Assembly (NCBI GenBank): GCA_003990705.1
Contig: AP018318.1
Coordinates: 4,591,501-4,655,500, forward strand
Direction of reading: 5' to 3'
From: Nostoc sp. HK-01
GTDB lineage: Bacteria > Cyanobacteriota > Cyanobacteriia > Cyanobacteriales > Nostocaceae
Length of the DNA: 64,000 bases
Shown here: piece by piece, positions 8,978-16,586 of the stretch
Layout: each line of letters opens with the position of its first letter
Numbering within the stretch: position 1 is the stretch's first letter
The notes under the pieces: model-generated
What the model was told of the DNA's origin: nothing
Seen by the model: only the letters and a program-made list of their open reading frames with translations
Database searches by the model: none
Position numbers and translations under genes: made by a program

Positions 8978-9745
8978 ATGGCTCTGCCATTACTTGAATA
9001 CAAACCCAGCAGTCAAAACCACCGTGTTAAAAGCTTTGGTGTTGCTGACCAAAATGAAAATACACCCTATATCTATCGTATAGAAGATGTCAGTTCTTAC
9101 ACTGATATCCAAAGCATCATTTGGGCAGCTTATCGCCAAGTTTTCAGCGAACATGAAATTCTCAAGTTCAACCGCCAAGTAACTTTAGAATCTCAACTCA
9201 AAACTGGCGCAATCTCTGTGCGTGACTTTATCCGTGGTTTAGCCAAGTCTGAGGCTTTCTATCGTTTGGTTGTTTCTGTCAACAATAACTATCGTTTAGT
9301 TGACATTGCCCTTAAACGCTTATTGGGTCGTTCTTCTTATAACAAAGAAGAAGAAATCGCTTGGTCAATTGTGATTGGCACCAAAGGTTTTAGTGGCTTC
9401 GTTGATGCGTTATTAGACAGCGAAGAATATACCCAAAGCTTTGGCGAAAACACCGTACCCTACCAACGCAAACGCTTGGTAGACCGTCCACACAACTTGG
9501 TTACACCCCGCTACGGCGAAGATTTCCAAGAAAAAGCAGGTACAGTTCAAACCGACTGGCGCTTTACTTTGGAGAAATTCTACAGCCGCAAGTCCCAAGA
9601 AAAACGGCTTGCAGAAGGCGACCCACGCAAGTTTGCAGATTTGGCAGCCGCTATTAATCCAAGTGGTAACTATGGACAAAGACTCTCGTCTTTTGATATC
9701 GATTACCTAGCCGCAGTGCCTTACCGTGGTGGTAACAGACGCTAA
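8978..9745 (+). CDS. cpcG4: Phycobilisome rod-core linker CpcG4
   Basis: A 255-residue rod-core linker, last of the four cpcG genes, with the usual [18 protein letters not shown] start and linker domain ([48 protein letters not shown]). The C-terminal 70 residues are soluble and basic. AAGAGG about 15 bases upstream may serve as ribosome site. A strong stem-loop terminator follows at 9775-9866 and closes the operon. Confidence 0.93.
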   Translation: MALPLLEYKPSSQNHRVKSFGVADQNENTPYIYRIEDVSSYTDIQSIIWAAYRQVFSEHEILKFNRQVTLESQLKTGAISVRDFIRGLAKSEAFYRLVVSVNNNYRLVDIALKRLLGRSSYNKEEEIAWSIVIGTKGFSGFVDALLDSEEYTQSFGENTVPYQRKRLVDRPHNLVTPRYGEDFQEKAGTVQTDWRFTLEKFYSRKSQEKRLAEGDPRKFADLAAAINPSGNYGQRLSSFDIDYLAAVPYRGGNRR

Positions 9746-9774
9746 GATTGAAAATCTAGTTGTCTAAAATTTTA

Positions 9775-9866
9775 TACTGGGTCTAGTTTTTGCGTTGATG
9801 TAATAACCAACAGCTGATGTGTAGTTGGATGTTGCATTGAGTGGAAGCTAGACCCAGTAGTTTTTG
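9775..9866 (+). terminator. Terminator of the cpc operon
   Basis: TACTGGGTCTAG (9775-9786) pairs perfectly with CTAGACCCAGTA (9848-9859). The 61-base loop can fold itself (CCAAC with GTTGG). GTTTTTG follows the stem. The long-loop design resembles the stem-loop after cpcA. Confidence 0.75.
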
Positions 9867-10293
9867 TGGTTATTTTGAATACTAAAAATTTCGGATAGTG
9901 AGTAGCGCAATGCAATAGAAAATTCTACTGATCATACTACAGTAGGAGGCAGGAGACATAAGGAAAAGTCTTACTGTTCCTGGCATTCAAGCTTTCAAGT
10001 TGTCCTAACATATCTAACTAGCGCTATATATTTTCATGATTCATAATTATATTTACATTCAAAAATAATTAAACCTGTGGTATTAGCGATCGCACTCTTC
10101 TATTTGAGTGTAATCCGTTATTGATTAGCTGCTCGTGTATGATTTACATCTGTCAAAAGCGGCAAAACTCATTTATGTCTCCAGTAGGGTTAAACCAAAA
10201 CGCTTGATTTATAGGATTTTGAGAGTGAGCGACAGCTAACTATCCTGAGTAATTTTCATTACTGAGTTTAATTCAAGCGATCGGAGATATTTT
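9867..10293. other. Intergenic region before the carotenoid protein gene
   Basis: About 430 bases between the cpc terminator and the next gene, AT-rich, with one GCGATCGC site near 10086. No reading frame or RNA gene stands out. The promoter for the carotenoid-protein gene should lie in the last 150 bases; GGAG at about 10281 is its ribosome site. Confidence 0.4.
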
Positions 10294-10755
10294 ATGACTT
10301 ACGCAACCGACGAAAGCACCAGACAAGCTGTAGAACAATTTCGCCAGTTTGATGTTGATACACAATTAGCTTTATTGTGGTTTGGCTATCTCGATATCAA
10401 AGATGAATTGCTTCCATCAGGAAACGATAATGCTGAAGTAGATACAGCTAATGCTGTTTATGATCAAATCCTGGCTTTACCAAAAGAACAGCAATTGCAA
10501 GCGCAACGTGATATCGTCGGCTGTGCAAACAGTGATATTAGTCGTACTTACACCGCTTTACATTCTAGTGGCAAATTGGAATTGTGGTTACGCCTAGCAC
10601 AAGGTATGGAAAGTGATCAGATTATTACTGTACCTTCTGACTATGAATTACCAGAAGAAACAAATGATTTTGTTGAAGGCGTGGAAAACCTGGATTTGGA
10701 ACAGCGCATTGATTTTATGCGGAGTGTTGTCTTAGAAATGGGTGCGAAGCAATAA
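10294..10755 (+). CDS. Helical carotenoid protein-like (OCP N-terminal domain only)
   Basis: 153 residues matching the N-terminal carotenoid-binding domain of orange carotenoid protein with no C-terminal sensor domain. Trp29 and Tyr32 in LLWFGYLDI and Trp98 in KLELWLRL align with the carotenoid-contacting Trp41, Tyr44 and Trp110 of OCP; the position of OCP Tyr111 is Leu here. The N-terminal arm is about a dozen residues shorter than in OCP. Helical carotenoid proteins quench singlet oxygen or phycobilisome excitation. Its place after the cpc operon fits a light-harvesting protection role, which is inferred. Confidence 0.8.
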   Translation: MTYATDESTRQAVEQFRQFDVDTQLALLWFGYLDIKDELLPSGNDNAEVDTANAVYDQILALPKEQQLQAQRDIVGCANSDISRTYTALHSSGKLELWLRLAQGMESDQIITVPSDYELPEETNDFVEGVENLDLEQRIDFMRSVVLEMGAKQ

Positions 10756-10909
10756 GCAGCTATCTTAACGACGCACCCAGAAGAATAGTCGAGTTTTCCT
10801 GAGCGATCGCAAAAGCTATTTCGGCAAATCCTGTTATAGTAATTGCGATCGCCAAAACATATCTGAGCTAACGGCCGTAACTTGGGAAAAAGCGGAACCT
10901 ACACCTCAA

Positions 10910-11716
10910 CTAAGTTTTCTCAGCATTGGTGCTTTCAAAAACTACACGCTGGTTTAAAGCTTGAATTGGACGAGCATTATCAGGAAATAGTTGAGTAAAT
11001 TTAGCTATCTGTTCTCTAGATACTTCAATGGGATTTTCCATGATGTACCATGTCACATTTTCTGAGCAAGGTGGAGTGGTGAGAGAACCAGAATAGGTGA
11101 GAAATCTGCGTTCTGCTGGTAAAAGTACAGAAGCGTTGATGATGCTATCTTTGAGTCGGTTTTCTTCTCCTGGTTTTTGGGGTATGGCATCCCAAATTGT
11201 TTGTAGATTGGGGTTAAAATCTCCAGCTTTTAAGAATACACCAACTACGGCTAAATCGCCTGCTTGACTGCGGTGAACAAAATGCAGTTCCATATCATAT
11301 TCTTCGCCGTTAATGTGATGTTCGCTGGGGTGGTGAAAATGGAACTGAAGCAGATGATAAATTTGGCGATCGCTCTCAATAAAACTTCCTGGTTGATAAT
11401 TAACTTGAATCGTTTTGCCATTATTAATTAAATTTAAAAGCGTTGGCTGATATTTAACTACCAATAAATCTTGATTATTTTTATCTAAACTTTTGACACT
11501 ACTGACTTGTAAATCAATTGGTGTTTGTCTTTTACCTGTATAACAAAGTTCAAAATCTGGTGAAAGTTTAGCCCAATATTCTGGCCCTTGTTTGCCGATA
11601 TAGCCCCAATTTGTTGTAGCTGCGGCTGGGGAAGTTACACAATTAGAAACAGATGTTCCTAACGCAGTCATACCTAATAACTTTAGTAGTCGCCTTCTGT
11701 TGAAAATCTTACTCAT
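10910..11716 (-). CDS. ecaA: Alpha-type carbonic anhydrase, exported (EcaA-like)
   Basis: 268 residues. His126 and His128 in LLQFHFHHPSEHH and His145 in MELHFVHRS are the three zinc ligands of alpha-carbonic anhydrases, and SLTTPPCSENV is the conserved active-site loop. Cys58 and Cys217 can form the disulfide seen in bacterial members. The N-terminus NRRRLLKLLGMTALG is a twin-arginine export signal, so the enzyme should act in the periplasm, interconverting CO2 and bicarbonate. The symbol follows cyanobacterial usage and is less certain than the enzyme class. Confidence 0.9.
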   Translation of the reverse strand: MSKIFNRRRLLKLLGMTALGTSVSNCVTSPAAATTNWGYIGKQGPEYWAKLSPDFELCYTGKRQTPIDLQVSSVKSLDKNNQDLLVVKYQPTLLNLINNGKTIQVNYQPGSFIESDRQIYHLLQFHFHHPSEHHINGEEYDMELHFVHRSQAGDLAVVGVFLKAGDFNPNLQTIWDAIPQKPGEENRLKDSIINASVLLPAERRFLTYSGSLTTPPCSENVTWYIMENPIEVSREQIAKFTQLFPDNARPIQALNQRVVFESTNAEKT

Positions 11717-11867
11717 ACTAATTTTGGATTTGTGATTAACAGCGTTGATTAGAAGGTTAATTTATAAAGTACAAAAAACTATCAAAACATCTCATGCAGT
11801 AGACTATTTATCGGTGCGTTAGGCTAACGCCATAACACACCCTAATGAACTTTGATTAATTTTTGGG

Positions 11868-13379
11868 TTATGGCAACCAAAAATTAGGCAAGATAGACTT
11901 ACTTATTTGGCGGACTGTTTCGTTGAGCGATCGCCCAATTTTGATATGCACTTCATCTTCTTGTACAGGTAAAATCTCAGCAGGTTGACCTTCACCTAAA
12001 TAAGACATGACAAAATTTGCTGCTTCTAAGCCTGTGACATAAGCTTTTTCTTGCGACCATGAACCGTGACGGTTAATAATCCAATCACCACTCATAAACA
12101 CATTGGCAAAACTTGTCCTAGCTGGCAACATCGAACTATAGCTACCTGGCGCAAAGTGCGTTACGGCATTTGGCAAGCGAATTACACTACTATCAATTAC
12201 TTTCGCCTGTTTAAATGCTGGTATACAAGTTGCTAAATAATTCTGCACAATTGGAATAATTTCTTCATCACTTAAATTTAAAAATTGATTAGCATGATAA
12301 AAATCAGCCTCAATTACTGTTCCTGGTTCATCTTGATATTCATCATGCAGCGCGTTTAAATCAAAAAATGTCCATCCAGTAGTTGTATCAAAGCCAAAAC
12401 AAGCATTAGAAGGACGCGGAATCTCAATTTTGCGGTCAAACCACAACCGCGTTGCCAAAACATCAATTGCCCCTAAATTACCTAAATTCTGAAATTCTTT
12501 CCGGCTTTGTAAGCTGGGACTGGAGGAAACAATTTTCTTCATCCCAGTGATACCAACAGCAAAAACTACAGCATCAGCATCAAATACTTGCTCACCGCAA
12601 ACCACACCAGTAGCGCGATTATTATCATCAACAATTACATCAGTTACACGATGCTTTGGTAATACTTTGCCACCAGCTTTGGCAATTTTTTCTACCCAAG
12701 GACGGAAGATTTTTTCGCCTACAGTTCCCCGACACCAAACCACATCAAAATTAGGTTGATGCGCCAGAATAAAATAATAAAGCATTCCTAATGTGGCAGC
12801 GGCAGAACATTGTTCACCAGGGGCAAATAAGCCCACCAACAACATTGGCTCAAACGCATCACGATAAAGTCTGGCAGATACACCAAAATCTTTAAATAAT
12901 TCCCGCGCCGTCACAGAATCATAACGCCGCCAAGCTGCATCAGAATTGTCAAAATCAACTACCGCATATAGTAAAGGTAAGGCGCTGAGACGATCAATTA
13001 ATGGCAGGCGTTGAAAGTGAGTATAGAGAAATGTGCCTAAAGGTGCAGGTAGTTGAGGTAATTCTTGAAAAATTGGTGATTCTACTTCTAAACCTGCGGG
13101 TGAATATTGAGCAGAACGAGTCCAGGTAGTGAAGGGATTAATGTCTAATTCGTTGATCAGGGCGAAAATATTTCTGTAAGGATACCAAAAGCCATGAATA
13201 CCGGCTTCTACAGATTTACCGCCTGGAGTTTTCCAACCTGCAACAAGTCCACCAGGATAAGGGCCTGCTTCCAAAAGTGTTACATCATACCCTTGCTTGG
13301 CTAAATGGTAAGTTGCGCCTAAACCAGCCCAACCTGCACCAACGACTACCACACGTTTTTGTTGTGACGCTTCTACCAT
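11868..13379 (-). CDS. FAD-dependent oxidoreductase, carotenoid-desaturase-like
   Basis: 503 residues. The N-terminus VVVVGAGWAGLGATYHLAKQGYDVTLLEAG is a dinucleotide-binding fold for FAD, followed by PGGLVAGW, as in plant-type phytoene and zeta-carotene desaturases and related amine oxidases. The C-terminal FAD motif is NVFMSGDWIINRHGSWSQEKAYVTGLEAAN. The substrate cannot be read from sequence; a carotenoid or related isoprenoid is likely by family. It lies near a carotenoid-binding protein gene, possibly by chance. Confidence 0.8.
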   Translation of the reverse strand: MVEASQQKRVVVVGAGWAGLGATYHLAKQGYDVTLLEAGPYPGGLVAGWKTPGGKSVEAGIHGFWYPYRNIFALINELDINPFTTWTRSAQYSPAGLEVESPIFQELPQLPAPLGTFLYTHFQRLPLIDRLSALPLLYAVVDFDNSDAAWRRYDSVTARELFKDFGVSARLYRDAFEPMLLVGLFAPGEQCSAAATLGMLYYFILAHQPNFDVVWCRGTVGEKIFRPWVEKIAKAGGKVLPKHRVTDVIVDDNNRATGVVCGEQVFDADAVVFAVGITGMKKIVSSSPSLQSRKEFQNLGNLGAIDVLATRLWFDRKIEIPRPSNACFGFDTTTGWTFFDLNALHDEYQDEPGTVIEADFYHANQFLNLSDEEIIPIVQNYLATCIPAFKQAKVIDSSVIRLPNAVTHFAPGSYSSMLPARTSFANVFMSGDWIINRHGSWSQEKAYVTGLEAANFVMSYLGEGQPAEILPVQEDEVHIKIGRSLNETVRQISKSILPNFWLP

Positions 13380-13499
13380 CTTGCTCTCCGATTGTTTCCA
13401 CCCATCAATTAATGTATCCGAACTTGCGTTCAGGCGGAGATGGATATTTTCTATGACAAAATAGTTTTATTGTCTTGAAGACGATGCGGCTTACAAACT

Positions 13500-14075
13500 A
13501 TGGTTTCTACAATCAAGCACCGCTACACTTTGGATGAATATCGCGCAATCGAAGAAAAAGCGGCAGGACGCAGCGAATATCGAGATGGAGAAATTGTACC
13601 CATACCAGGAGGAACACTCAAACATAGCCGTATCGGGGGCAATATATTTGCCTTTCTCAAATTTTTGCTGCGGGATACTCAATTTGAACCAATTAACAGC
13701 GATTTACGCCTATGGATTCCTGAATATCGTCGGGGTGTATATCCAGACGTAATGGTTTTTGACGGCGAACCACAACTCAATGAAGGACGCTCAGATGAAG
13801 TCTTAAATCCTACAGTAATTGTTGAAGTATTATCTCATACCACCGCAGATTATGACCGACAACATAAATTTCGGATGTATCGCTCCATTCCTAGTTTTAG
13901 CGAATATTTATTAGTTGAACAAGATGAGCTTTTTGTTGAAAGATATACCAAGCAAACGCAAGGTTGGTTGCTGAGTGATTTTAAAGGTTTAGAGGGTTCG
14001 ATTTCTTTGGAGTTAGTTGGGGTTGAGTTACCAATGGCGGAAATTTATCGCGGTGTTGTATTTGAATGTAGTTAA
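13500..14075 (+). CDS. Uma2 family protein (DUF820, restriction-endonuclease-like fold)
   Basis: 191 residues of the Uma2/DUF820 family, which is greatly expanded in filamentous cyanobacteria. Visible family features are YTLDEYRAIEEKAAGRSEYRDGEIV near the start, YPDVMVFDGEP (about residues 82-92) and PTVIVEVLSHTTADYDRQHKFRMYRSI, which carry the acidic residues of the PD-(D/E)xK-like core. The biological role of the family is unknown. A 21-bp repeat array begins 32 bases after its stop. Confidence 0.85.
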   Translation: MVSTIKHRYTLDEYRAIEEKAAGRSEYRDGEIVPIPGGTLKHSRIGGNIFAFLKFLLRDTQFEPINSDLRLWIPEYRRGVYPDVMVFDGEPQLNEGRSDEVLNPTVIVEVLSHTTADYDRQHKFRMYRSIPSFSEYLLVEQDELFVERYTKQTQGWLLSDFKGLEGSISLELVGVELPMAEIYRGVVFECS

Positions 14076-14106
14076 AAAATTTGCTGTTTTTTTATCGCAT
14101 AAATTC

Positions 14107-14301
14107 GTGTCGTCACGACAGGGTTTTGTGTCGTCACGACAAGGTTTCGTTTCATAACGACAGGGTTTCGTTTCATAACGACAGGGTTTAGTGTCGTGAC
14201 GACAGGGTTTTGTTTCATAACGACAGGGTTTTATGTCGTGACGACAGAGTTTCGTGTTGTGACGACAAGGTTTCGTGTCGTGACGACAAGGTTTCATGTC
14301 A
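14107..14301. repeat. Tandem array of about nine 21-bp repeats
   Basis: Nine complete units of exactly 21 bp (14107-14295) and a partial tenth. Five of the units carry a palindrome of the form TGTCGTnACGACA, one (unit 8, TGTTGTGACGACA) a near-palindrome, and three instead read TTTCATAACGACA, which breaks it. The period is three times seven, as in heptanucleotide repeats of heterocystous cyanobacteria. There are no spacers, so this is not a CRISPR array. The period keeps a minus-strand frame open (KPCRYET-like heptapeptides), but no ribosome site supports translation. Confidence 0.85.
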
Positions 14302-14455
14302 TACATACTTTTACTACAACAACCAAGCAAACAAATCTTTAACAGTCAATTTCATAATCAATTTTGTTTCACGCAGAGGCGCAGAGGTGTGGAGAGTATT
14401 AATCAAACTCTCATTTCTCTGTTTCCTCTGTATCTTCTGAGGTTCGTTGAAAATC

Positions 14456-15328
14456 TTAAGCCGCGCAACAAATAGGGGCAGGTGTTAAACCTACCCCTTT
14501 GTTCTCTGATATTCTGCGTCCTACGGCAGTTGCTACGGGCTTTAAAGCATCAACCAAATTTACCATGTCTTCTAAAGATAGTGCTTGACGGGCATCAGAA
14601 ACGGATTTTTCTGGTTCTGGGTGACATTCAATAATCAATCCATCTGCACCACAAGCTACAGCCGCTTTGGCTAGGGGCGCGACTAGTTCTCGTTTACCGA
14701 CGGCGTGGGAAGGATCTACAATTACGGGTAAATGAGTAATTTGCTTGAGGGCTACGACTGCACCTAAATCTAAGACGTTGCGGGTGTAATCATCAAAACT
14801 GCGAATACCGCGTTCGCACAGCACTACATTGGGATTACCGTGACTGAGAATGTATTCAGCAGCCATAACGAATTCTTCAATGGTGGCGGCTAAACCACGT
14901 TTGAGCAGAATTGGTTTATCAACTTGTCCCAAGGCTTTGAGTAAGTCGAAGTTTTGCATATTGCGACTGCCAACTTGCAGCATATCAGCATGGGCAGCGA
15001 CAACTTCAATTTGAGAAATTGCCATAACTTCTGTGACTACAGGGATATTGTAGAGCGATCGCACTCTCGCTAAAACTTCTAATCCGGCTTCTGCCATTCC
15101 CTGGAAAGCATAAGGCGAAGTGCGGGGTTTGTAAACACCACCGCGTAAGGCTTGCACTGATGAAATTGATAGCTTTTGAGCAACTGTTTCCATTTGTTCT
15201 AAGCTTTCGACTGTACAAGGGCCGCCAATAATGACTAATTCTTCACCACCGAAGGCAACTTTCTCTGAGAGTTTAACAATTGTTTGGTGATCAGAATGAG
15301 ATTGGGCGGCAAGTTTGGCGTTAATCAT
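14456..15328 (-). CDS. aroF: 3-deoxy-7-phosphoheptulonate (DAHP) synthase
   Basis: 290 residues of the KDPG-aldolase-like (type I beta) DAHP synthase. It condenses phosphoenolpyruvate and erythrose 4-phosphate, the first step of the shikimate pathway to Phe, Tyr and Trp. Conserved motifs are [10 protein letters not shown] near residue 34, [51 protein letters not shown] and [17 protein letters not shown]. It lacks an N-terminal ACT or chorismate mutase domain. GGAG lies about 9 bases before the ATG. The leader has an aromatic-rich peptide and terminator, implying control by attenuation. Confidence 0.93.
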   Translation of the reverse strand: MINAKLAAQSHSDHQTIVKLSEKVAFGGEELVIIGGPCTVESLEQMETVAQKLSISSVQALRGGVYKPRTSPYAFQGMAEAGLEVLARVRSLYNIPVVTEVMAISQIEVVAAHADMLQVGSRNMQNFDLLKALGQVDKPILLKRGLAATIEEFVMAAEYILSHGNPNVVLCERGIRSFDDYTRNVLDLGAVVALKQITHLPVIVDPSHAVGKRELVAPLAKAAVACGADGLIIECHPEPEKSVSDARQALSLEDMVNLVDALKPVATAVGRRISENKGVGLTPAPICCAA

Positions 15329-15395
15329 GGTTGAATTCTCCGAAAGTATGAAGTCTAAAGTCTGAAATGAGGAAAGTCTTTAGCGTGAATTTAAT

Positions 15396-15425
15396 AAAAA
15401 AGCCCGGAAACTGAGAGTTCCGGGC
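15396..15425 (-). terminator. Rho-independent terminator (attenuator) in the aroF leader
   Basis: On the minus strand GCCCGGAA (15425-15418) pairs with TTCCGGGC (15409-15402), followed by six T (15401-15396). It lies 68 bases before the aroF ATG and just after the aromatic leader peptide. TCCGGG at 15462-15457 can pair with CCCGGA of its 5' arm and would prevent the terminator, giving a mutually exclusive antiterminator. Confidence 0.85.
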
Positions 15426-15453
15426 GCGTTCTGACAAATTGGCATGACGCTAT

Positions 15454-15519
15454 TTACCCGGAGTTTGGTCTGGGCCAAAAGTAAAAGCTATAAAATAAGT
15501 TGTGGAAATTAGTCGTCAT
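15454..15519 (-). CDS. Aromatic-rich leader peptide of aroF
   Basis: A 21-codon frame with seven aromatic residues: one Phe at position 5, then the cluster LFYSFYFW at positions 8-15 (four Phe, two Tyr, one Trp in all), ending PRPNSG and TAA at 15456-15454. An in-frame ATG at 15537 would give 27 residues; neither start has a strong ribosome site. The composition matches the three end products of the pathway that aroF feeds. By analogy with trp and phe leaders, ribosome stalling on these codons would leave 15462-15457 free to act as antiterminator. Confidence 0.75.
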   Translation of the reverse strand: MTTNFHNLFYSFYFWPRPNSG

Positions 15520-15630
15520 GCTCAATACTTTAAACATAGGTGATAGGTGACAGATAACAGGTGACAGTGTAAGAGGATTTAGTACTTTTGACTTTTGACT
15601 TTTGACTTCCCCTCCTGGGGCGCTCCTAAA

Positions 15631-15715
15631 AAACAAAAAAACCGCAGAGTGGTCTTCTGCGGTTCATCGGGCGGTTTCCAATCGGAAACGTGACTCACTC
15701 CCGGTGAACCGCCTT
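15631..15715 (-). ncRNA. Structured RNA with terminator upstream of the aroF leader peptide
   Basis: Minus strand: GCGGTTCA (15712-15705) pairs with TGAACCGC (15666-15659), extended by CGGG/CCCG after one mismatch, enclosing the hairpin GTTTCC-GATT-GGAAAC (15689-15674). A second stem AACCGCAGA (15664-15656) with TCTGCGGTT (15648-15640), followed by TTTTTGTTTTTT, is a Rho-independent terminator. AACCGC is shared by both stems, so they are mutually exclusive. This could be a small RNA with its own terminator, or a riboswitch-like switch for aroF. I cannot assign an RNA family. Confidence 0.6.
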
Positions 15716-15720
15716 ACGCC

Positions 15721-16016
15721 AAAAATAAAAGTAGTAATTGTGGCTGAACATATATACTGCGCTGAGATACAAAATTAAATATGTAGCTTCCTTGAGCTTC
15801 ACAATAACAAAAGCGATCGCTTGCGTCAAGCACCACACAACATCAAAAAAACGATAGACTCATTACAACTCTGGGAATGGAGATTTGTGGCAGGTTGGTA
15901 ACTGAAAAATAAGCTCAAGGGCATGAAAATAAAGAGAATCAGTTCTCCTCAGCCCTGACAAGCTTGGTTATGCAACTTTTCACGAACACATATACTTTTG
16001 CGGAAAACTCAGTTTT
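15721..16016. other. Divergent promoter region between the aroF leader and the zinc-ribbon gene
   Basis: About 300 bases between the structured minus-strand leader RNA and the plus-strand gene at 16017. The minus-strand promoter for the aroF leader should lie at about 15720-15770, where TATATAT occurs on an AT-rich background. One GCGATCGC site is present at about 15813. No gene is visible. Confidence 0.4.
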
Positions 16017-16514
16017 ATGATGCCCAGTTCCAAAATCTTCAGCAAATCTTTTGATGCTCATGAAGTTTACCCTTGCCCAGTTTGTCGAGTAGGTAAGATT
16101 TCACAGATGCCATTAATGGAGACTATGGCTTGTGATTTCTGCCAAGAGATTTTTACTGTCAATTTAGAGCAGCAGCAAATCAAAATGCCTTCGCGGCAAC
16201 CGCCTTTAGTTTGGCGGTGGAATGGCTTTAGTTGGACAGAAGCCCAGTTAGAAGGTGTGGAATTGGGTTGGGGTTATGGAATAGCAGCGATGGCTTTTGT
16301 CTTTCTGCCTACAACTTTAATTGGCATCGTCGCTTTTTACTTCCCCCCATCTGTGGATTCTCCCCTCAGTTGGATACCATACATCTGGACTATCTTAACT
16401 TTTTTGTCACATTTATCCATCGTTTTGTGGATTATTGTTGAGGTTTATCAAATTCCTGTTGCAGCATATTTCCGAGCTATAAATCGATGGCGAAATGGAG
16501 AAATAGGAAGATGA
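16017..16514 (+). CDS. Zinc-ribbon membrane protein of unknown function
   Basis: 165 residues. The N-terminal part has CPVC (about residue 20) and CDFC (about residue 39), a four-cysteine zinc ribbon. The C-terminal half contains two hydrophobic segments (about 89-111 and 121-145), so it is likely an inner or thylakoid membrane protein with a cytoplasmic zinc ribbon. I do not recognise a named family. The next gene, a DnaJ fusion, starts 72 bases later on the same strand and may be cotranscribed. The second codon is also ATG. Confidence 0.7.
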   Translation: MMPSSKIFSKSFDAHEVYPCPVCRVGKISQMPLMETMACDFCQEIFTVNLEQQQIKMPSRQPPLVWRWNGFSWTEAQLEGVELGWGYGIAAMAFVFLPTTLIGIVAFYFPPSVDSPLSWIPYIWTILTFLSHLSIVLWIIVEVYQIPVAAYFRAINRWRNGEIGR

Positions 16515-16586
16515 CGGGGATACAGATAAAAAGGGACAATAACCATTGACTATTGACAACTGATTATTGACTAATAACAACATCCT

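Noticed and set aside
14107-14301. Possible CRISPR array
   Set aside because: Repeats are directly adjacent with no unique spacers, and no cas gene is in the window.
14028-14330. Minus-strand frame of 100 codons with KPCRYET-like heptapeptides
   Set aside because: It is open only because the 21-bp repeat is a multiple of three. It has no ribosome site or domain and overlaps the end of the Uma2 gene.
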